From Flavobacteriales bacterium (lineage in GTDB: Bacteria > Bacteroidota > Bacteroidia > Flavobacteriales_D > Crocinitomicaceae): a DNA stretch of 39,904 nt. Below the pieces are notes generated by a model. It ran no database searches and had not been told where the DNA came from. It worked only from the letters and a program-made list of their open reading frames with translations. Positions 35,595 through 39,904 of this stretch are shown one piece after another. The stretch is taken from NCBI GenBank assembly GCA_947476955.1, contig CANJSS010000009.1, forward strand, positions 1 to 39,904, written 5' to 3'. Made by a program: the position numbers and the translations under genes. Every line of letters starts with the position of its first letter. Positions within the stretch are counted from its first letter, which is position 1.

Positions 35595-36563
35595 ATGCAA
35601 GAGTTAGCTGGATACACCCTGTTTTTGGAAAAGGAGATTGAAAAATTAGAATTCCCAAGTTCTCCATCTAATTTATACGACCCTTTGCGCTATTTCATGA
35701 CATTGGGTGGAAAAAGAATGCGTCCAATTTTAACTCTTTTGGGAGCAGAACTTTTTGGTGAGAAAATCGAAAACGCCTTACCTGCAGCTTTGGCAGTAGA
35801 AGTTTTTCATAATTTCACATTAATCCATGATGACATTATGGATGAAGCGCCTAAACGAAGGAATAAACAAACGGTGCACACAAAATGGAATAGAAACATT
35901 GCTATTTTATCGGGAGATGTGCTTTTCGTTCAAGGCTTTCAATTACTAGCAAAACAAAAATCCGAACACCTTTCTTCTTTACTTGATCTTTTTAATAAAA
36001 CAGCCATCGAAGTGTGCGAAGGCCAACAGTTGGATATGGATTTTGAATCAAGGCAAAATGTCTCCATTCCAGAATATATTGAAATGATTCGTTTGAAAAC
36101 GTCAGTTTTGTTGGGTTGTGCGCTGGAAATGGGCGCAATTGTTGCAAATGCGGAGAAAGAAGACAGAAGATTTTTATACGATTTCGGGCAACACATCGGT
36201 ATTGCTTTTCAAATTCAGGATGATATTCTGGATCTGTATGCTAATCCTGAAAAATTCGGAAAGCAAGTTGGTGGAGATGTAATTTCCAATAAAAAAACAT
36301 TGCTGAACTTGAAGGCTTTTGATATGGCCGATAGCGCACAAAGAATCATTTTAAACCAATTAGCATTAGAGAAAGATGCCGTTTTAAAAGTGACAAAAAC
36401 AAGAGAATTATACGATCTTATTGGAGCGCGCTCAGCTTGTGAAGTGCACATGCAAGAGTATTATTCCCATGCTATGCAATCCTTATCAAAAGTAAATACG
36501 CCAGAGAAATCAAAATTACCACTAATTGCTTTGGCTGATTTTTTAATGAAGCGTGATATATAG
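35595..36563 (+). CDS. trans-polyprenyl diphosphate synthase
   Basis: Condenses isopentenyl diphosphate with an allylic primer. 322 residues. The two Asp-rich motifs are DDIMD at 79-83 and DDILD at 209-213, and GGKRMRP is near 38-44. Product length (geranylgeranyl, heptaprenyl or octaprenyl) cannot be set from sequence alone; in Bacteroidota such enzymes usually supply the menaquinone side chain. The start codon overlaps nothing but is only two bases after rmlA. Confidence 0.92.
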   Translation: MQELAGYTLFLEKEIEKLEFPSSPSNLYDPLRYFMTLGGKRMRPILTLLGAELFGEKIENALPAALAVEVFHNFTLIHDDIMDEAPKRRNKQTVHTKWNRNIAILSGDVLFVQGFQLLAKQKSEHLSSLLDLFNKTAIEVCEGQQLDMDFESRQNVSIPEYIEMIRLKTSVLLGCALEMGAIVANAEKEDRRFLYDFGQHIGIAFQIQDDILDLYANPEKFGKQVGGDVISNKKTLLNLKAFDMADSAQRIILNQLALEKDAVLKVTKTRELYDLIGARSACEVHMQEYYSHAMQSLSKVNTPEKSKLPLIALADFLMKRDI

Positions 36564-36642
36564 TTCTAATTGTATAAAAGGATCAAACTAAAAGCGCAAG
36601 TTTTTTTACGAAAAAGTACCTTAATTTCAAACTAAAGCATTT

Positions 36643-37221
36643 TTGTTAAGCCAGGAAGAAATCGAAGCATTGAAGAATGGGGACCAACAGGCCTACAAAT
36701 CTCTTGTAGATTTGTTTTCCCGAAAAGTATACAATCTTTGTTTAAGTTTATTGCACAATCAAGAAGATGCGGAGGATGCCACACAAGAAGTTTTCAGCTC
36801 TGTTTTCAGCTCCATTAACAAGTTTAAAGGTGATTCGAAGGTATCTACGTGGATTTATCGCATCTCCGTTAATAAATGCAAGGAAATAATTCGAAAAAAA
36901 TCACGCAAAAAGCGCTTTGGATTTCTAGTTCCACTGGAAAATATAGAAACCCATTCTCCGAATCACACGCAAGCAAACTTTATCCATCCAGGAATAGAAT
37001 TGGAAAATCAAGAACGGGCTGCCATTCTTTTTGGAGCCATAAATAGCTTGCCGGAAAATCAAAAAATTGCCTTTTCCATGCATAAATTAGAGGGAATCCC
37101 CTATGATGAGATTGCTACAGCTATGGGTGTATCGCTTTCTTCGGTTGAATCCCTCATTTTCCGTGCAAATCAGAATTTAAGAACTAAGTTAGCAGTCTAT
37201 TATTCTAAAAATGAGCATTGA
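36643..37221 (+). CDS. ECF-type RNA polymerase sigma factor
   Basis: 192 residues, starting at TTG (no in-frame ATG gives the N-terminal helix). The sigma-2 region lies at about 10-85 (DAEDATQEVF at 41-50; WIYRISVNKC at 70-79), a basic linker RKKSRKKR at 84-91, and sigma-4 at about 130-180 (LPENQKIAFSMHKLEGIPYDEIA, GVSLSSVESLIFRA). It directs polymerase to a stress regulon. It overlaps the next gene by 11 bases, the normal layout of sigma and anti-sigma pairs. The following genes are a CnrX/CpxP-like sensor and an MbnP/peroxidase pair, which suggests a metal- or oxidant-induced regulon that includes this operon (inference). Confidence 0.92.
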   Translation: MLSQEEIEALKNGDQQAYKSLVDLFSRKVYNLCLSLLHNQEDAEDATQEVFSSVFSSINKFKGDSKVSTWIYRISVNKCKEIIRKKSRKKRFGFLVPLENIETHSPNHTQANFIHPGIELENQERAAILFGAINSLPENQKIAFSMHKLEGIPYDEIATAMGVSLSSVESLIFRANQNLRTKLAVYYSKNEH

Positions 37222-37546
37222 ACAGCAAGAAAGTATAAAAATGAGCATCCAAACAACTATGGAATCAAAAAAAGAAATGTGGATAGAGCAAGTACTTGAT
37301 GCTGCAGATACGAAAAGCCAGATTGAGATTTCTGAAAATCTTAAACAGCGATTGGAGCTAGGATCGAATGAAACTATTTTCATGCAATCCCGAATTCCAT
37401 TGAAAACAATATGGTTAGCTGCGGCAAGTATCTTGATTTTAGTAACGATTAACTTTACTACAATTAAATATGCCAGTGAAAAAAATAATAAGCAAGAAAC
37501 AAATAGCGAAACAGAATACTTTACCTATTTAGAACAAGTAGTATGA
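37211..37546 (+). CDS. probable single-pass anti-sigma factor
   Basis: 111 residues: a cytosolic N-terminal part of about 62 residues with a helix (EQVLDAADTKSQIEISENLKQRL), one TM at about 64-84 (IPLKTIWLAAASILILVTI), and a 27-residue periplasmic tail. No zinc ZAS motif. Start overlaps the sigma gene by 11 bases and its stop overlaps the next start by 4 bases (ATGA). Position, size and topology resemble CnrY-type membrane anti-sigma factors; there is no sequence hallmark, so the call rests on context. Confidence 0.7.
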   Translation: MSIEQQESIKMSIQTTMESKKEMWIEQVLDAADTKSQIEISENLKQRLELGSNETIFMQSRIPLKTIWLAAASILILVTINFTTIKYASEKNNKQETNSETEYFTYLEQVV

Positions 37547-37995
37547 AAACAGTGAAATTTTATAAAATAGTAGTTGTTATCCTGTTTATACTAAATGGCG
37601 TAACCCTATTTTTTCTTTTGAATCCTAATTGTTTCGGGCATCCGGGACATCCAAACAAAATGGATTTAATAGAACAATTAGAACTAAGTGGTAAAAAGAA
37701 AGAACAACTAATCCGTTTGCAAGATGCCCATTTTCAAGCGAAGGACATATTGATGAAACGCAATAGAACCTTGCACGAAAGGCTTTTCCAATCCTTCAAT
37801 GATCCAAAAAAAGACAGCAACGCTATAGCTTTATTAATTAATGATATTGTTGAAAATCAGCGTGAAATGGAACAAATGACGTTTGATTATTTCAAGAAAA
37901 TTGATGCGCTTTGCACACCCGAACAAAAAGTAAAATTGCAGAATACAATTCACAAAGTACTAAGCAGAGTAGGCGGGCCGCCACCTAGAAAATAA
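37543..37995 (+). CDS. CnrX/CpxP/Spy-like periplasmic metal sensor or chaperone
   Basis: 150 residues: an N-terminal membrane anchor (about 8-26), then Cys30 and a His pair, CFGHPGHPNK (His33, His36), followed by a helical domain with repeated amphipathic, Gln/Lys/Arg-rich helices (KKKEQLIRLQDAHFQAKD, VENQREMEQMTFDYFKK) and LCTPEQKVKLQ, the LTPEQ-type motif of the LTXXQ/heavy-metal-resistance fold. In the CnrYXH system the membrane-anchored CnrX binds metal and releases the sigma factor. Translational coupling with the anti-sigma gene supports the same role here. Metal unknown. Confidence 0.8.
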   Translation: MKTVKFYKIVVVILFILNGVTLFFLLNPNCFGHPGHPNKMDLIEQLELSGKKKEQLIRLQDAHFQAKDILMKRNRTLHERLFQSFNDPKKDSNAIALLINDIVENQREMEQMTFDYFKKIDALCTPEQKVKLQNTIHKVLSRVGGPPPRK

Positions 37996-37996
37996 T

Positions 37997-38677
37997 ATGC
38001 AGCAACTAATCTTCGTGTTTTTCTTGGTATATTTTTCGGTAATTTCGTTTTCTCAGAATGAAAGAAGCATTCAATTTGTTCCAGTTTTCCAAGGAAAAAA
38101 AGTAGAATTAAGTAAAAAGTATGAATCGGACGGAAATTGGATTCAATTCGAAAGCCTGCGTTTTTATGTTTCCACGGTATCCATTTCTGGAGAAAAATCT
38201 ACTTGGCAAGATCCGAATGGTGCTCATTTAATCGATTTAGAAGATAGTTTGTCCTTGTTCATTTCGCACGACGCAAAAAATGGGAATAGATTGACTTTTA
38301 ATATAGGGTTAGATAGCTCCACCAATGTTTCTGGAATAATGGACGGCGATTTAGACCCAATAAAAGGAATGTATTGGGCTTGGAATACAGGTTACATTAA
38401 TTTTAAATTGGAGGGTTTTTCCTCCGAATCTATGCTTCCCGATAAACATTTTGAGTTTCATTTGGGAGGTTATTTATTTCCAAATGCAACTATTCAAGCT
38501 GTCGAAATACCCTTGGATTCCTGGCAGGATAGAATAGTTGTCGAACTGGAATTGGGAAAGTTATTACCAAATCTTCCATGGCAATCAACTCCTTCGATTT
38601 TGATTCCAGGAAAAGATGCAGTAAAAATCTCAAAAATATTACCCACCCTTTTCCAATTGCCAAGCGATGAGAAATAG
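37997..38677 (+). CDS. MbnP-family secreted protein
   Basis: 226 residues with a signal peptide (1-20, VISFSQ). The body has the MbnP pattern: FVPVFQGKKV, the RFYVS strand, DLEDSLS, FNIGLDSS, and DLDPIKGMYWAWNTGYINFKLEG. The tryptophans in MYWAW are candidates for the residue that the partner enzyme oxidises. In methanotrophs MbnP with MbnH uses an oxidised tryptophan (kynurenine) for copper binding. It starts one base after the sensor gene stop and overlaps the di-heme enzyme gene by 11 bases. Confidence 0.82.
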   Translation: MQQLIFVFFLVYFSVISFSQNERSIQFVPVFQGKKVELSKKYESDGNWIQFESLRFYVSTVSISGEKSTWQDPNGAHLIDLEDSLSLFISHDAKNGNRLTFNIGLDSSTNVSGIMDGDLDPIKGMYWAWNTGYINFKLEGFSSESMLPDKHFEFHLGGYLFPNATIQAVEIPLDSWQDRIVVELELGKLLPNLPWQSTPSILIPGKDAVKISKILPTLFQLPSDEK

Positions 38678-39698
38678 TATCTTTCTTCTGCTATTTGCTA
38701 TTTGTTGCATTACAGCGGTAGCTTTTCGTTTCGAAAAACCCCCCAAAGTTTTTTCTATTCAAATACCAAAGAAATGGCCGCGTCCAGTGTATGATTTCTC
38801 AAAAAATCCATTGACGGAAATTGGATTTGAATTAGGTAGAAAACTATTTTACGATCCAATTTTATCGCGCGACAGTTCTATTTCCTGCGCATCTTGTCAT
38901 TTACAATATACTGGTTTTACGCATGTAGATCATGCCGTAAGCCATGGGATTGATGGTAGAAAAGGAACTCGGAATACATTGGCACTGATTAATCTCGCTT
39001 GGCAAAAATCTTTCCATTGGGATGGCGGTGTGACCAATTTAGAAACGCAAGCAATCAATCCGCTGCAACATACTGCAGAAATGGATAATTCCTTGAGCGC
39101 AGTAATAAAAAGGTTAAATGCTTCGTCAAATTATCCTAGTTTGTTTGAAAAAGCATTTGGGAAAAAGGAAATTACCACGTCGAATTTAATGAAAGCATTA
39201 ACGCAATATACGGTTTCGCTTATCTCAGCCAATTCAAAATACGACAAAGTAAGCAGAAAGGAAAAAGGAATCTTCTTTACGGAACAGGAAAAAAGAGGAT
39301 TAAAACTGTTTGATGCGCATTGCAATAGTTGCCATACGGCGCCGCTTTTCACAAATACATTATTCGCTAGCAATGGGTTGAAAATAGATAGTTTATTGAA
39401 AGATACTGGGCGTTTTGCAATTACCGGATTTCCGGGAGATTCTTTGAACTTCAAAATTCCAACTTTGCGAAACATAGAGTTTACATTTCCTTACATGCAC
39501 GACGGAAGATTCAAGAAATTGAAAGACGTTATACATTTTTACAGCGAAGGAATCGATTATCAATCGCCTTATTTGAGTCCGCATTTAAAGGATAGAAAAC
39601 ACTTCACTGAAATCGAAAAAAAGGATTTACTGGCATTTTTATATACCTTGACGGATAAGGAGTTTTTGTACAATCCGCGATTTTCTTTCCCGCGATAA
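38667..39698 (+). CDS. di-heme cytochrome c peroxidase / MbnH-like enzyme
   Basis: 343 residues with a signal peptide or anchor (1-20). Two heme c sites, CASCH at 74-78 and CNSCH at 219-223, are arranged as in bacterial cytochrome c peroxidases and MauG/MbnH. Other features are GRKLFYDPILSRDSSISCASC, the conserved FHWDGGV (Trp between hemes), ENPLQH-like NPLQHTAEM, and YMHDGRFKKLKDVIHFY near the end. Overlap with the MbnP gene suggests it acts on that protein as an oxidative maturation enzyme rather than simply detoxifying peroxide. Confidence 0.9.
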   Translation: MRNSIFLLLFAICCITAVAFRFEKPPKVFSIQIPKKWPRPVYDFSKNPLTEIGFELGRKLFYDPILSRDSSISCASCHLQYTGFTHVDHAVSHGIDGRKGTRNTLALINLAWQKSFHWDGGVTNLETQAINPLQHTAEMDNSLSAVIKRLNASSNYPSLFEKAFGKKEITTSNLMKALTQYTVSLISANSKYDKVSRKEKGIFFTEQEKRGLKLFDAHCNSCHTAPLFTNTLFASNGLKIDSLLKDTGRFAITGFPGDSLNFKIPTLRNIEFTFPYMHDGRFKKLKDVIHFYSEGIDYQSPYLSPHLKDRKHFTEIEKKDLLAFLYTLTDKEFLYNPRFSFPR

Positions 39699-39735
39699 TT
39701 TTTTAAATCGCTCTCGTCTGGATTTTCTAAATAGT

Positions 39736-39773
39736 ACTTGCATCTAAATTGTTAACGGGCGCAAGTTTTTTTT
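39736..39773 (+). terminator. probable terminator of the ECF/MbnP operon
   Basis: ACTTGC (39736-39741) pairs with GCAAGT (39761-39766) over a 19-base loop, then a run of eight T. Modest stem, good T-run, 38 bases after the peroxidase stop. Confidence 0.55.
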
Positions 39774-39809
39774 GATAGTGTACTCTAAAGAAAAAACAAC
39801 TTTAAATTT

Positions 39810-39904
39810 ATGAAAAAACTAATCTATGTAATCGCTTTCGGATGTACATCCTTATCTTTTGCGCAAACAAATCCTGCTATTACTTCCTGGCTGCAAAACA
39901 CAAC
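39810..39904 (+). CDS. exported protein, N-terminus only (3' end outside window); possibly YHYH-domain protein
   Basis: ATG followed by a clean signal peptide (MKKLIYVIAFGCTSLSFAQ) and NPAITSWLQN, cut by the window end after 31 codons. NPAITSWLQNT resembles the mature start of YHYH-domain proteins, which often lie near MbnP/peroxidase genes in this phylum; this is recall-based and weak. Confidence 0.5.
   Translation, partial: MKKLIYVIAFGCTSLSFAQTNPAITSWLQNT

Noticed and set aside
36585-36607. Terminator after the polyprenyl synthase gene
   Set aside because: A T-run is present but the stem (AAACT/AGTTT) is only 5 weak pairs.
1-39904. CRISPR arrays, tRNA or rRNA genes, insertion sequences, prophage
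   Set aside because: No regularly spaced repeats, no tRNA cloverleaf or CCA-like ends in the gaps, no transposase, integrase or phage structural proteins among the frames.

Overview
This is a chromosomal stretch of a Bacteroidota bacterium, most likely Flavobacteriales and probably near Crocinitomicaceae/Fluviicola (the family-level placement is inference). Evidence: a type IX secretion (T9SS) type A cargo, a type B (CHU_C) cargo beside a PorP/SprF protein, an IPExxxVDY protein, a TonB-dependent receptor paired with a DUF4249 lipoprotein, AT-rich DNA, little Shine-Dalgarno, and repeated promoter -7 boxes of the Bacteroidota form TAnnTTTG. I see no rRNA, tRNA, CRISPR array, transposase or prophage gene.

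Layout. 1-7.4 kb: end of a TolC-like gene, metK, a large T9SS cargo and gcvP. 7.6-11.7 kb: a leftward run IPExxxVDY - pyk - CHU_C adhesin-like protein - PorP/SprF. 12-15.7 kb: a TonB protein converging on fumC, a 53-residue membrane protein, and a membrane-anchored NUC1 nuclease with a C-terminal Cys/His knuckle. 15.7-22.7 kb: a nine-gene leftward envelope cluster. 23-31.9 kb: a radical SAM/SPASM protein, prfA, TonB receptor + DUF4249, pyrF, a small membrane protein and an S9 peptidase. 32-36.6 kb: an MMPL/RND exporter, an RmlA-type nucleotidyltransferase and a polyprenyl synthase. 36.6-39.9 kb: ECF sigma, likely anti-sigma, CnrX/CpxP-like sensor, MbnP-like protein, di-heme peroxidase, and the start of another exported protein.

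Most notable is the 15.86-22.64 kb cluster. In transcription order it encodes a lipoprotein, a small membrane protein, two paralogous TerB-like/zinc-ribbon proteins, an SPFH protein ending in a GYF_2 domain and a polyproline tail, a three-helix membrane protein, a free GYF_2 protein with its own Pro-rich tail, a four-helix membrane protein, and a CASTOR/POLLUX-like ion channel. The first gene of each half is preceded by the same roughly 50-nt leader: a short A-rich-loop hairpin, then a conserved block. The leader sits 19 nt after a -7 box in one copy and 19 nt after a degenerate counterpart in the other. This ties two transcripts into one regulon and suggests an undescribed membrane-stress or ion-channel assembly.

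The second notable unit is 36.64-39.70 kb. Gene order and overlaps suggest a metal-sensing ECF switch of the CnrYXH type driving an MbnP/MbnH-like pair, in which a di-heme enzyme oxidises a tryptophan of its partner. Its metal is unknown; copper is a guess from the MbnP family.
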